34,190 nt of DNA from Acidobacteriota bacterium (GCA_019639135.1 JAHBSL010000029.1:1-34190), one strand, 5' to 3'. Counted from the stretch's first letter, positions 22,781-30,953 are shown. Numbers and translations are program-made. The notes: a model not told the origin generated them from the sequence alone.

Positions 22781-24139
22781 TTATGCCTCGTCTTCGCCAT
22801 CTGTTTCCTCTCCATCCTTCTTTATCCCATACTTCTCCAGGCGGTATTGGAGCGTCCGGAAGGTGAGGCCAAGGAGCTTGGCGGATTTGGTGATATTGCC
22901 GTCGGTCCGCTCCATTGCCTGTTCGATCAGGCTCCGCTCGACGTCCTCAAAATTGACGCCCTCGGGCGGAAGTTTGAAGTTCGAGTCGCCGCCGATCTCC
23001 GCAGGGCGGCTGCCGGCGGACATCTCGGGCGGAAGGTCATCGAGCGTAATGGTGTCGTTCTCCGAGAGCAGTATCGCCCGCTCGATCGCCGATTCAAGCT
23101 GGCGGACATTACCGGGGTAATGGTAATCGTTGAGAAGAGCATTTGCTGCCGGTTCGATCTTTATCTCCCGGTCCGTCCCGCGGGTATGCTTCTTGATGAA
23201 AAACTCCATCAGTGCCGGGATGTCCGAACGGCGTTCGCGAAGCGGCGGGATCTCTATCGAGAGAACATTGAGCCGATAATAAAGATCCTCGCGGAAGCGG
23301 TTCTCCTCCGTCATCTTCAGGAGGTCGCGGTTCGTTGCGGCGAGCACGCGGACATCGACCGGTATCTCTTTCACACCGCCGACGCGGCGGATCTCACGTT
23401 CCTGTAAGGCACGCAGGAGCTTTGCCTGAAGGGCGATGTCGAGCTCGCCGATCTCGTCAAGGAAAAGCGTGCCGCCATCGGCTATCTCGAAAAGCCCCTT
23501 CTTCTCGCCGACCGCTCCGGTAAATGAGCCCTTCTCGTGGCCGAAGAGTTCCGATTCGAGCAGGTTCTCGTTGATGGCGGCACAGTTCACCGCCTGAAAC
23601 GTATTGCTCGCCCGGAGGCTGTTGATGTGGATCGCCCGGGCGATGAGCTCCTTTCCGGTGCCGCTTTCGCCGCGGATGAGGACGGTCGAGTTCGATTTCG
23701 CTATCTTTAGGATCAGCTTCTTCACCTTGTCCATTTCGGGCGAGACGGAGACGATCTCGGTATCGAGTGCCGATAGTTTGTTCAATGCCCGTGAGACGGT
23801 CTCAAGCAGCTTGTCGCTGTCGTAGGGTTTTTGGAGATAGTCGAACGCTCCGAGCCTTAACGCATCGACGGCCGAATCGACCGAGCCGTGTGCCGTCAGC
23901 AAAATGACGATGATCGAGCGGTCGAAATTCGTCAGCTCTTTGAGCAGGTCGAGGCCCGACATGCCGGTCATTTTGAGGTCCGTGAGAACTAGATCGAAGC
24001 GGCGCGACTCGACAAACTTCATCGCCGCTTCGCCCGAACTCGCCGTCGTTACGTCATAACCCTCACCCGAGAGGATCGTCTCAAGTATCTCGCGTTGGTT
24101 CTTCTCGTCATCAACGACGAGAATGGATTTTCTTGCCAT
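22781..24139 (-). CDS. NtrC-family sigma-54-dependent response regulator
   Basis: 452 residues. Receiver domain 1-120: acidic pair Asp10/Asp11, phosphoacceptor Asp54 in LVLTDLKMTGMSG, conserved Thr83 and Lys104. AAA+ domain about 135-365: Walker A GESGTGKE (157-164), the sigma-54 contact loop as GSFTGA (204-209, usually GAFTGA), Walker B GGTLFLDEIGE (222-232), and arginine-finger region RFREDLYYRLNV. Fis-type helix-turn-helix at about 412-440: NITKSAKLLGLTFRTLQYRL. It activates sigma-54 RNA polymerase when phosphorylated. The cognate sensor kinase is encoded just upstream (24202-25698). No clear sigma-54 promoter (TGGCAC-N5-TTGCA type) is visible in the adjoining gaps, so targets are unknown. 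Confidence 0.96.
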   Translation of the reverse strand: MARKSILVVDDEKNQREILETILSGEGYDVTTASSGEAAMKFVESRRFDLVLTDLKMTGMSGLDLLKELTNFDRSIIVILLTAHGSVDSAVDALRLGAFDYLQKPYDSDKLLETVSRALNKLSALDTEIVSVSPEMDKVKKLILKIAKSNSTVLIRGESGTGKELIARAIHINSLRASNTFQAVNCAAINENLLESELFGHEKGSFTGAVGEKKGLFEIADGGTLFLDEIGELDIALQAKLLRALQEREIRRVGGVKEIPVDVRVLAATNRDLLKMTEENRFREDLYYRLNVLSIEIPPLRERRSDIPALMEFFIKKHTRGTDREIKIEPAANALLNDYHYPGNVRQLESAIERAILLSENDTITLDDLPPEMSAGSRPAEIGGDSNFKLPPEGVNFEDVERSLIEQAMERTDGNITKSAKLLGLTFRTLQYRLEKYGIKKDGEETDGEDEA

Positions 24140-24150
24140 ATATTGCTTAT

Positions 24151-24202
24151 GCCACCGAGTACACAGAGAATTCTGAGATGAAGGCTCTGTGACCTCTGTG
24201 GC
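24151..24202. repeat. word-reiterating intergenic palindrome, CACAGAG word
   Basis: Left arm GCCACCGAGTACACAGAGAA (24151-24170) and right arm GGCTCTGTGACCTCTGTGGC (24183-24202) match as reverse complements at 15 of 20 positions. Each arm holds two related words (CACCGAG and CACAGAG). It fills the gap between the sensor kinase and regulator genes, and its right arm touches the kinase stop codon. Confidence 0.82.
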
Positions 24203-25698
24203 TAAATTTCGTCTTTCGGTAAGCGAACCACGAAGGTCGTCCCTTCGCCTTCTCTTGAATCTACTTCAATGCTTCCGTTGTGGGCTTCGATCGCTTTGTG
24301 GACGATCGCGAGGCCGAGCCCGGTGCCTGTTTCTTTGGTCGAGAAATAGGGCTCGAATATCTTTGAGAGGTTTTCGGCCGGGATGCCGTTGCCCGTGTCG
24401 GCGACCTCAATGCGTACATAACCCGGTTCCTCGTCGGGCTCGATGCGGACCGTAAGGTTGCCGCCGCTTGCCCCCATTGCCTGAACTGCGTTGATGAAAA
24501 GATTGTTAAAGACCGACCGGAGCATCTCAGCATCGGCGGCGATCTGCGGCACATTTTTGTGTTCGATGACGGCGACCTTGATTCCGTTCTCTTCCGCGGT
24601 GCCCTCGACGATCCGAAGCGAATCCTCGATGATCCCCTTCGCATCCGCCGGTTTCAGGTCAGCCACCGCCGGCCGCGAATAGCTGAGAAAATCCGTGATC
24701 TGCTGGTTGATCCTGGCGACCTCGTCCTTTACCTGGGTGATCAGCTTTTTGAATGTCTTCTGCCGGTCTTCTTCCTCAGGGGCAAACTTCGAGCGAAGGT
24801 GGTCGAGCGTTAGGTTGATGTAGTTGAGCGGGTTGCGTATCTCGTGGGCGATCGCCGAGCCGAGCCGGCCGATCACGGCGCTCTTTTCCGCCTGCTGGAG
24901 CTGCTCTTCGAGTTCCTTCGATTTCTCAAGCTCGGAGGTCATCTCGTTGAACCGCATCGCCAGCCGTCCCATCTCATCGCCGCGATAGTCGTCCGGAACG
25001 CGGACGCCGAGGTCGCCCTCGGCCACTCGGCGTGCCGCATCGGATAGATTTGCGATCGGCCGCGTGAACCGCCAGACGAGAAGGAACGTGATCAGCGTCG
25101 AGATCGAAAGAACGCCGAGCGTTACGAGTAGCGGCTGTGCCGCTCGGGCGGCCGCCTCGTTACGGTCATTGCGGAGCAGAACCATGATGTACCAGCGGCC
25201 TTCGCTGGTCTCGATCGGGAGAGCGTGGGCTTCGTCGTTACGGAGCTTGTTCTCGGCCGTCCGGCGGTTCGGAAAACGTTCAAGGTCGGCTCCGAGCCGT
25301 TCTCCGTTCATCAACGGCGGAAGATCGTTCAGATCGCTCAGCCGCTTGTAAATTATCTGGTCGCCCTCGCCGCTTTCGGGCAGATAGGTATCGCTCAGGC
25401 TGTCGAGCACAAGCCATTCGTTCGTAATAACAAGGATGTCGAGGATCCGCTGCCGAGAGCCCTCATCAAGATATGCCTGGCCGGGTTGATTCACGAGGTC
25501 GCGGATGCGGTCCTGCTGCGTCAGGCTCGAAACTCCAAGTTGGAGCCCGGCGAGTAAGGCCTGCGATTGCCGCTCGCGGAGCTCGGTGTTTTCCTGCTGC
25601 ATCAAGAGATTGATGTAATACTGAACGCCGAGCGTGGCGACGAGCATCAGCGCCAGTATGAGAAGCAATCGGCCGCGAAATGTACTCAAAAACCCCAT
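24202..25698 (-). CDS. membrane sensor histidine kinase
   Basis: 498 residues. Two membrane helices (about 10-30 and 188-210) frame a periplasmic sensor region of about 155 residues with no family I recognise. A HAMP linker (about 208-262, FTRPIANLSDAARRVAEGDL) leads to the dimerisation helix with AIAHEIRNPLNY; His285 is the phosphorylation site. The ATPase domain has the N box NNLFINAVQAMG (398-409), G1 DTGNGIP (434-440), F box FEPYFST (448-454) and G2 GTGLGLAI (458-465). It should phosphorylate the NtrC-type regulator encoded 62 nt downstream. The gene starts back to back with the transpeptidase-domain gene (177-nt divergent gap), so the pair may control an envelope-stress response; that link is inference. 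Confidence 0.95.
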   Translation of the reverse strand: MGFLSTFRGRLLLILALMLVATLGVQYYINLLMQQENTELRERQSQALLAGLQLGVSSLTQQDRIRDLVNQPGQAYLDEGSRQRILDILVITNEWLVLDSLSDTYLPESGEGDQIIYKRLSDLNDLPPLMNGERLGADLERFPNRRTAENKLRNDEAHALPIETSEGRWYIMVLLRNDRNEAAARAAQPLLVTLGVLSISTLITFLLVWRFTRPIANLSDAARRVAEGDLGVRVPDDYRGDEMGRLAMRFNEMTSELEKSKELEEQLQQAEKSAVIGRLGSAIAHEIRNPLNYINLTLDHLRSKFAPEEEDRQKTFKKLITQVKDEVARINQQITDFLSYSRPAVADLKPADAKGIIEDSLRIVEGTAEENGIKVAVIEHKNVPQIAADAEMLRSVFNNLFINAVQAMGASGGNLTVRIEPDEEPGYVRIEVADTGNGIPAENLSKIFEPYFSTKETGTGLGLAIVHKAIEAHNGSIEVDSREGEGTTFVVRLPKDEI

Positions 25699-25875
25699 TT
25701 GGTTTGCAGGATAAGCAAGCGCTTAAAAAAGTCCTTGCACTAGCGTGGTTTGAATGTTATCTTGAAGTTCAGTCGATTCGCAAAGTTCCGCTTTACAACA
25801 TTTGCTCTTCCTTGCGGGACTTGGCCTCCAAAATTAGATTAACGAAAAATAACGCCCTGCACGTTGAGGTAACGG
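25699..25875. promoter_or_regulatory. divergent intergenic region, kinase/transpeptidase
   Basis: These 177 nt separate two divergent starts and must hold promoters for both. I see no convincing consensus pair or sigma-54 site. GAGG lies about 7 nt before the plus-strand ATG (25876). The region is AT-richer than its surroundings. Confidence 0.4.
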
Positions 25876-27831
25876 ATGAACCTTTCCATGATCGCCTTTT
25901 CCCGCCGTTCCGGTTTACTGTTTTTGATCGCCGTTTTTGCGTTGGCCGGTATCTCAGCAGGCCAAACAAAGAAACGGACCGCGGCAAAGCCCGATCCTAA
26001 GAAGGCGGCGGCGACCAAAAAGGCTGCCCCGAAAAAATCGACCTCATCCCGAACCGCATCTGCCCGCGATAAGAAAGCTGCGGCCAAGCCCTCAAAGAAA
26101 ATGACCGCCGCCGAGCGGCGCAAAGAAGCGGCTCGTAAAAAGGCCGAGGAAGCTCGCCGCCAGGCAGCACTTGCCGAGCAGCGTCGCCGCGAAGAGGCCG
26201 CCCGCCGTGCCCGCGAACGGGCGTTGGCATTCGAGCGTGGCCTGCGGACAGAGACGGCCGAGAACATCGCCCGCGACAACACTCAGGGCGAGGACCTCGC
26301 AATTCGCCAGGCCGCCGTCAATGCACTCGGCGACCGTGCCGGGACGATCGTCGTAATGGAGGCAAAGACCGGTCGCGTCGTAACGATGGTCAACCAGGAA
26401 TGGGCGATCAAGAAAGGCTACAAGCCTTGCTCAACCGTCAAGCTCGTGACGGGCGTTGCCGGGATAAACGAGAACAGGATCACGCCCGACGGAGCCATAA
26501 TTGGCGACGCCGGAAAGCAGGGCCTTGACGATGCTCTCGCCTACTCTAACAATCCATATTTCCAACGTGTGGGCAGCGGGCTCGGCAGCGATAAGTTGAT
26601 CTACTACGCAAAGCAGCTTGGTCTCGGCCAACCGACCGGCATCAATGCCGAGGGAGAATACGCAGGCAAGCTGCCGTACGGCAACAACAATCCGCGGATC
26701 TATTCGCACGCCGATGATTTTGAGGTAACGCCTCTGCAACTCGCCGTGATGGTTACGACCATCGCCAATGGCGGCAAGCGCGTAACGCCGCGGCTTTCCC
26801 GCGAACGCATTCAGCGGACAAGCCAGCAGGCGCGCATCAAAGGCACCTCCGACCTGCCGGAGCAAACGCTCAAGGGCGTTATCCCCGGAATGATGGGAGC
26901 CGCCGAATACGGAACCGCACGCAGGGGAATGGACCAGACGCTCGGCGTCGCCGGCAAAACCGGTTCCTGCATCGGACAGGGCTCGTGGGTCGGGCTTTTT
27001 GCTTCGGTCGCACCGGTCGAGGATCCGGACTATGCCGTTGTCGTTATCACACGCGGACAGGCTGCCCGCGGACGCATTTCGGCGGCGATCGCCAGTCAGA
27101 TATACAATGCGCTCGGCAACCGCATCCGACGCGACCCTGAAAGGCTGATGGCCCTAAGAAATCTCCGGAGCCAACCGAACCAGCCTAGCGATGCGATGAT
27201 AGCTGCTCGTCCGGGCGGCGACGAACGTGACGAGGACGAGGATGAGGAATTGAGCGATGGGGCCGTTGAGGCCGCTCCGCAGAGGACCATCGTCGCCGGA
27301 GCTTCGCAGCAGCGTGCCACCGAAACTCCTCGAGTTACCCGGACGACGCAAACGGCACCTGTCTTCAAGCCAGTAATAATTGAATACAACCGCGACTCTG
27401 CGGCATCGGCACGCCCGGTTGCAAAGCCCGCATCACCGGGGGTAAAGAAAACGGATTCTCGTCCAGTAAATACACCGGCACGCCCGACCGCTCCGCGAAC
27501 TGCATCTCCCGCCGCAAAGACCTCTCCGGCAAAGGCTAAGACAACAGAAGCCGCAAAGAGAGCACCGGCTAAGAAGCCCGCAGCCTCTACCGCAAAGAAG
27601 ACTGAGGCAAAGACTCCGCCCGCGAAGAAACCGGCTGCAACCGCGAAGACACCGGCCAAAAGCAGTGCAAAGACTGCTGCAAAGGCTCCTGCAAAGGCAC
27701 CCGCAAAGGCACCGGCAAAGAACAGTAAACCGGCCGCAAACTCGAGATCAACGGCCAAAAAGCCCGATTCGAAGCCAGAACCGAAGACGGCCGCCAAAAA
27801 GAAAACGCGTCCGAGAGTTGTGCGAAATTGA
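25876..27831 (+). CDS. penicillin-binding transpeptidase-domain protein with Lys/Ala-rich arms
   Basis: 651 residues. A signal peptide or anchor (about 8-29, SGLLFLIAVFALAGISAG) is followed by a strongly basic Lys/Ala/Arg helix (about 31-120). The transpeptidase domain (about 150-415) has serine active-site motif STVK (186-189), SNN (224-226) and KTGS (361-364). These are the three penicillin-binding motifs in correct order. The C-terminal 160 residues are low-complexity Lys/Ala/Pro repeats resembling histone H1 tails, including three exact APAK units (604-615). The basic arms could bind peptidoglycan, teichoic-like polymers or DNA; this is speculation. There is no glycosyltransferase domain, so it is a monofunctional enzyme, possibly class B-like or a carboxypeptidase. 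GAGG sits about 7 nt before the ATG. Confidence 0.87.
   Translation: MNLSMIAFSRRSGLLFLIAVFALAGISAGQTKKRTAAKPDPKKAAATKKAAPKKSTSSRTASARDKKAAAKPSKKMTAAERRKEAARKKAEEARRQAALAEQRRREEAARRARERALAFERGLRTETAENIARDNTQGEDLAIRQAAVNALGDRAGTIVVMEAKTGRVVTMVNQEWAIKKGYKPCSTVKLVTGVAGINENRITPDGAIIGDAGKQGLDDALAYSNNPYFQRVGSGLGSDKLIYYAKQLGLGQPTGINAEGEYAGKLPYGNNNPRIYSHADDFEVTPLQLAVMVTTIANGGKRVTPRLSRERIQRTSQQARIKGTSDLPEQTLKGVIPGMMGAAEYGTARRGMDQTLGVAGKTGSCIGQGSWVGLFASVAPVEDPDYAVVVITRGQAARGRISAAIASQIYNALGNRIRRDPERLMALRNLRSQPNQPSDAMIAARPGGDERDEDEDEELSDGAVEAAPQRTIVAGASQQRATETPRVTRTTQTAPVFKPVIIEYNRDSAASARPVAKPASPGVKKTDSRPVNTPARPTAPRTASPAAKTSPAKAKTTEAAKRAPAKKPAASTAKKTEAKTPPAKKPAATAKTPAKSSAKTAAKAPAKAPAKAPAKNSKPAANSRSTAKKPDSKPEPKTAAKKKTRPRVVRN
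27685..27720 (+). repeat. 12-nt tandem repeat, three units
   Basis: Three tandem units of the form GCNCCNGCAAAG encode the APAK repeats in the basic tail of the transpeptidase-domain protein. A related unit, ACTGCTGCAAAG, precedes them. Third positions vary, so the repeat is not very recent or is under codon-level drift. Confidence 0.75.
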
Positions 27832-27873
27832 TGCTGCGACCGAACAATTGACAAGAGTTTTTTGCGTTCTCAC

Positions 27874-27903
27874 TTGACATCATTTCCCGCAATAAATGAT
27901 TAT
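27874..27903 (+). promoter_or_regulatory. near-consensus sigma-70 promoter
   Basis: A perfect -35 TTGACA (27874-27879) and a -10 GATTAT (27898-27903, four of six matches) are separated by 18 nt. Transcription would start near 27910, giving a leader of about 170 nt before the secreted-protein gene at 28085. This is the best promoter match in the window. Confidence 0.65.
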
Positions 27904-27909
27904 TATTGG

Positions 27910-28080
27910 TCTCTGCTTTTTTATAGCAGGCCGGTGTGCCATTCCCGGCGGGCGGTGGATATCGTCCGGATTTTCTTGCAACTATTTTTCCGAACGATAC
28001 ATCAGACAAGACGCGAAACCGACTCAAGCGTTTTCCGGTTTCCGATAGGTTAGTAACAAGCAGGTTTTGGAGGAAGTAAC
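27910..28080 (+). promoter_or_regulatory. long structured 5' leader with four consecutive hairpins
   Basis: Four hairpins follow the predicted start site. They are CTGCT/AGCAG (27913-27929); GCCGG/CCGGC (27930-27949); TATCGTCCGGA/TCCGAACGATA (27960-27999, 10 of 11 pairs); and GAAACCG/CGGTTTC (28015-28042, 7 of 7). The ribosome-binding site GGAGG is at 28069-28073. No known riboswitch class is recognised. It could be an mRNA-stabilising or regulatory leader; function is inference. Confidence 0.5.
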
Positions 28081-28084
28081 ACAA

Positions 28085-29251
28085 ATGAAAACGATCTTTA
28101 GAAATGTCGGTTTTGCAGCACTTTTGGCGGTATTCATGGCCGCCGGAAGCACCGCCGTCTCGGCTCAGGACCAGGACCCGTGCGAGGACTTCGACGGGAT
28201 GAATGCCCTTTATGAAAAGGTTACTGCTAACTACGGTAAGATCGCTACTCTTGAAGCGGCGGTCGAAGCCGGCAAACAGTACCTTGAGAAGTATGGCAAT
28301 TGCGAATCGGCCAAGGACTTCGTTGCCTGGCTCAAGCCGCAAATGCCGCAGTGGGAAAAGGATGTCGCTCAGTATAAGATTGACCAGAAGCTCCGCCCGC
28401 TGTTCCAGAAGTATGACGCAGCCGTAGGCGGCCAGAACAAGAACTGGGCAGAGGCCTTTGCCGCTGCAAAAGAGATACAAGCGATCGCTCCTAACGATCC
28501 TCGCATTCTGAATGTTATCATCCCGCTCGGACAGGCAGCACTTTTCGAGGCAGCCCCGCCGAAGAAGAACAACGCCTTCAATTCCGATTCGCTAATGATG
28601 GCCGATAAGGCACTTGGGATGCTCCGCGGCGGAACCCCGGCGACCAAGAAGAACAAGACCGGGCAGGAAGTTTTCGGTGTATTCGAATTTGAAGACACCA
28701 AGGATCAGGTCATCGCCGACCTTATCTATGCCAAGGCCTATGTTAAGTTCTACGGCCAAGGTGACAAAAAGGCTGGTTTGGCCGATTACTTCGAGCTAAC
28801 GCAGTTGCCTGCGGGTAAGACAAATCCGTTGGTTTACGGAGCCATTGGTGACTACTACTTCGAAGAGGTTCAGAAACTTGCGGAAGAGGTCAAGGCAATG
28901 ATCGTTGCTCGCAACGCCCTGACGACCGACGAAGAGAAGGTCGCCAAGGATGCCGAGATCGCGGCCAAGGAAGGCCTGCTGAAGGCTTATGCCGAACGCG
29001 GTGTTGACGCTTACGCACGAGCTTACAAAAATACCAAGGCAGATGCGGCTTCGAAGGCATATCGCGAGGGTCTCTACAACAATGTGAAGACGCTCTACAA
29101 CGTCCGCTTTGACAAAGAGACCGGAGTTGACGAGTTCATCGCATCGACGATCCAGAAGCCGATGCCGAACCCGACCTCCGAGGTCACTCCGGTCGTCGTT
29201 GAACCGCCGACCGCTACCGAGACCTCGACCGATACCGCATCGGGCAACTAG
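28085..29251 (+). CDS. secreted helical-repeat (TPR-like) protein, unknown function
   Basis: 388 residues from ATG 28085, with GGAGG 11 nt upstream. An in-frame start at 28067 would place that ribosome-binding site inside the gene. Signal peptide 1-27 ends in VSA before Gln. The mature part is alpha-helical with irregular TPR-like units, for example AGKQYLEKYGNCESAKDFVA, and EAFAAAKEIQAIAPNDPRIL whose PNDP turn is typical of TPRs. The C-terminal 35 residues are Thr/Pro/Val-rich and disordered. No catalytic motif is seen. A near-consensus promoter, a structured leader, a strong terminator and frequent AAG/GCC/AAC codons suggest a highly expressed single-gene unit. The protein probably sits in the periplasm or is released. 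Confidence 0.87.
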   Translation: MKTIFRNVGFAALLAVFMAAGSTAVSAQDQDPCEDFDGMNALYEKVTANYGKIATLEAAVEAGKQYLEKYGNCESAKDFVAWLKPQMPQWEKDVAQYKIDQKLRPLFQKYDAAVGGQNKNWAEAFAAAKEIQAIAPNDPRILNVIIPLGQAALFEAAPPKKNNAFNSDSLMMADKALGMLRGGTPATKKNKTGQEVFGVFEFEDTKDQVIADLIYAKAYVKFYGQGDKKAGLADYFELTQLPAGKTNPLVYGAIGDYYFEEVQKLAEEVKAMIVARNALTTDEEKVAKDAEIAAKEGLLKAYAERGVDAYARAYKNTKADAASKAYREGLYNNVKTLYNVRFDKETGVDEFIASTIQKPMPNPTSEVTPVVVEPPTATETSTDTASGN

Positions 29252-29297
29252 TTTCCCTTTCGGTTCGGATCCACCTCCGACACCTTCTAATGATCGG

Positions 29298-29340
29298 CCG
29301 GACGCTCTTTCAGGCAAAGGGCGTCCGGTTTTGTATTTGC
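29298..29340 (+). terminator. strong intrinsic terminator
   Basis: The arms 29298-29310 and 29316-29328 pair over 13 positions (CCGGACGC with GCGTCCGG, extended by TCTTT/AAAGG with one T-G wobble). The loop is 5 nt, and TTTTGTATTT follows. It ends the secreted-protein transcript 46 nt after its stop and separates it from rnc. Confidence 0.88.
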
Positions 29341-29372
29341 AGGGCGACCGCTTAAACTATCACGAGGCCCCG

Positions 29373-30080
29373 ATGAGCATTGAGGACCTTGAAGAGCGGA
29401 TCGGATACCACTTTGCGGATAACGCCCTGCTACGTCGCGCCTTGACCCACAGCTCGGTCGCGACCGAACGCGAGGCCGGCCGCGAGCTGCGAACAACTAG
29501 CGACGACTACGAGACGCTGGAGTTTCTCGGCGATGCCGTGCTCGGTCTGGCGGTCGCCGAGGAGCTTTACCGGCGGCACACGCACTCGCACGAGGGCGAA
29601 CTGACTCAGATGAAGCATCAGCTTGTCAGCGCAAAGGCGTTTGAGGGCATTGCACGCGAGCTCGGGCTCAGCGAGTTCCTAGTTCTCGGGCCAGCGGAAG
29701 AACGGACCGGCGGACGCGGGAAACCGGCGATCCTCTCGGATGCGTTCGAGGCGGTGATCGGTGCCGTTTTTCTTGATGGCGGCTTTACGGCCGCACGCGA
29801 GGTAACGCTCCGGCTCTTTGGCGAGCGGATCGCAGCAGCAAGCCCGCAGTCATCGGTCGATTTCAAATCGCTCCTGCAGGAGCGGCTGCAGGGAAGAGGG
29901 CTGCCGCTTCCGGAGTATCGAACGATCTCCGAGCAGGGGCCGCCGCATGACCGGACCTTTCGTGTGCAGGTCGCCTGGCAAGGCGGTTCGGCCGAGGGCG
30001 AGGGCCGCAGCAAAAAGGCGGCCGAAATGGAAGCCGCGGAAAAGGCCCTCGTCGCAACCAAAGATCTTGACGGAAACTAG
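29373..30080 (+). CDS. rnc: ribonuclease III
   Basis: 235 residues from ATG 29373. GAGG lies 5 nt before it, and the family N-terminus (MSIEDLEERIGYHFADNALL) begins there. The RNase III signature ETLEFLGDAVLGL (47-59) carries the metal-binding Glu/Asp residues, and SDAFEAVIGAVFLDGG (122-137) supplies the second acidic pair. The double-stranded RNA-binding domain spans about 160-230 (DFKSLLQERLQGRGLPLPEY near its start, then EGRSKKAAEMEAAEKAL). It processes rRNA precursors and other structured RNAs in the cytoplasm. It is followed by lepB with a 6-nt gap, a pairing common in many bacteria (lepB-rnc order varies). Confidence 0.97.
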   Translation: MSIEDLEERIGYHFADNALLRRALTHSSVATEREAGRELRTTSDDYETLEFLGDAVLGLAVAEELYRRHTHSHEGELTQMKHQLVSAKAFEGIARELGLSEFLVLGPAEERTGGRGKPAILSDAFEAVIGAVFLDGGFTAAREVTLRLFGERIAAASPQSSVDFKSLLQERLQGRGLPLPEYRTISEQGPPHDRTFRVQVAWQGGSAEGEGRSKKAAEMEAAEKALVATKDLDGN

Positions 30081-30086
30081 TAAAAT

Positions 30087-30953
30087 ATGAGCATTGAGAC
30101 GCCGGAAGTAAGATCGGCCGAGGCAAACGAGAAGGAAAAAGAACCGGCGAAGAAGCCTACCGGCCCGCCAAAGTCGCTTTTTCGCGAATATTTCGAGTCG
30201 CTGACGGTAACGCTCGTGATGGCGCTCTTCGGCATGACCTTCATCCTGCAGGCGGTCACTGTGCCGACCGGCTCGATGCAAAACACCATCCTCGTCGGCG
30301 ATTATCTGCTCGTCAACAAGTTCATTTTCAATCCCGCGGGCGACCCGCTGCCGTTTCTCCCGATGCGGGACATCGAACGCGGCGACATCATCGTTTTCAA
30401 ATATCCCGGCAACCGTGCACGCCCTGAGCGTGACCGCTTTCGCGGCTCGAATCCGCCGCTCAAGGCATATCAGATCAATTACGTAAAGCGCGTCATCGGT
30501 CTTCCGGGCGAGACTGTCGAGTTTCGTAACAACCGCGTTTACATCAATGGCGAGCCGCTCGCGGAAAATCGCGTGATCGGCGACGCACCGAACAATATCT
30601 CTGCGCTTGAGACCCTCGAGTTCGAGGAAAAGGACCCGAACGCGAAGTGGACCGTTTATTACAGCAAGGCAACGATGGATGCCGTTCGTGCCGGGCGGCG
30701 GCTCCCGACCGCGAGTTACGACTTTGGTGTTGAGGGCAAGGAGATGGTCGTTCCGCCGAATAACTTTTTCGTTCTCGGCGATGCCCGCGACGACAGCGAG
30801 GACAGCCGCGTTTGGGGCTTCGTCCCGCGTGAGCTGGTCATCGGGCGGGCGATGTTCGTTTACTGGTCGTGCGATCGCGGAGCTTCGAACGGCGACATGC
30901 TCGGCTGCCTGACGCATCCGCGGCTCGACCGGATCGGCAAGTTCGTCAAGTAG
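30087..30953 (+). CDS. lepB: signal peptidase I
   Basis: 288 residues. A Lys/Glu/Pro-rich cytoplasmic start precedes one membrane helix (about 39-57). The catalytic serine is Ser63 in VPTGSMQNTILVGD. The general-base lysine is Lys134 in YVKRVIGLPGE. The C-terminal signature GDARDDSEDSRVWGFVP spans 231-247. It cleaves signal peptides of exported proteins at the outer face of the cytoplasmic membrane, which fits the many exported products encoded nearby. An insert between about 165 and 215 (EKDPNAKWTVYYSK region) enlarges the cap domain. It starts 6 nt after rnc and is followed 16 nt later by psuG. Confidence 0.97.
   Translation: MSIETPEVRSAEANEKEKEPAKKPTGPPKSLFREYFESLTVTLVMALFGMTFILQAVTVPTGSMQNTILVGDYLLVNKFIFNPAGDPLPFLPMRDIERGDIIVFKYPGNRARPERDRFRGSNPPLKAYQINYVKRVIGLPGETVEFRNNRVYINGEPLAENRVIGDAPNNISALETLEFEEKDPNAKWTVYYSKATMDAVRAGRRLPTASYDFGVEGKEMVVPPNNFFVLGDARDDSEDSRVWGFVPRELVIGRAMFVYWSCDRGASNGDMLGCLTHPRLDRIGKFVK

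Noticed and set aside
27848..27853. A second TTGACA upstream of the secreted-protein gene
   Set aside because: No usable -10 lies 15-19 nt downstream. The copy at 27874 has one.
27096..27854. Minus-strand frame giving a hydrophobic Ala/Phe/Gly-rich product
   Set aside because: It is the antisense reading of the Lys/Ala/Pro repeats of the transpeptidase-domain gene. Lys codons read backwards give Phe/Leu, so the hydrophobicity is an artefact.
27861..27868. T-run after the transpeptidase-domain gene as an intrinsic terminator
   Set aside because: No stable GC-rich stem directly precedes it.
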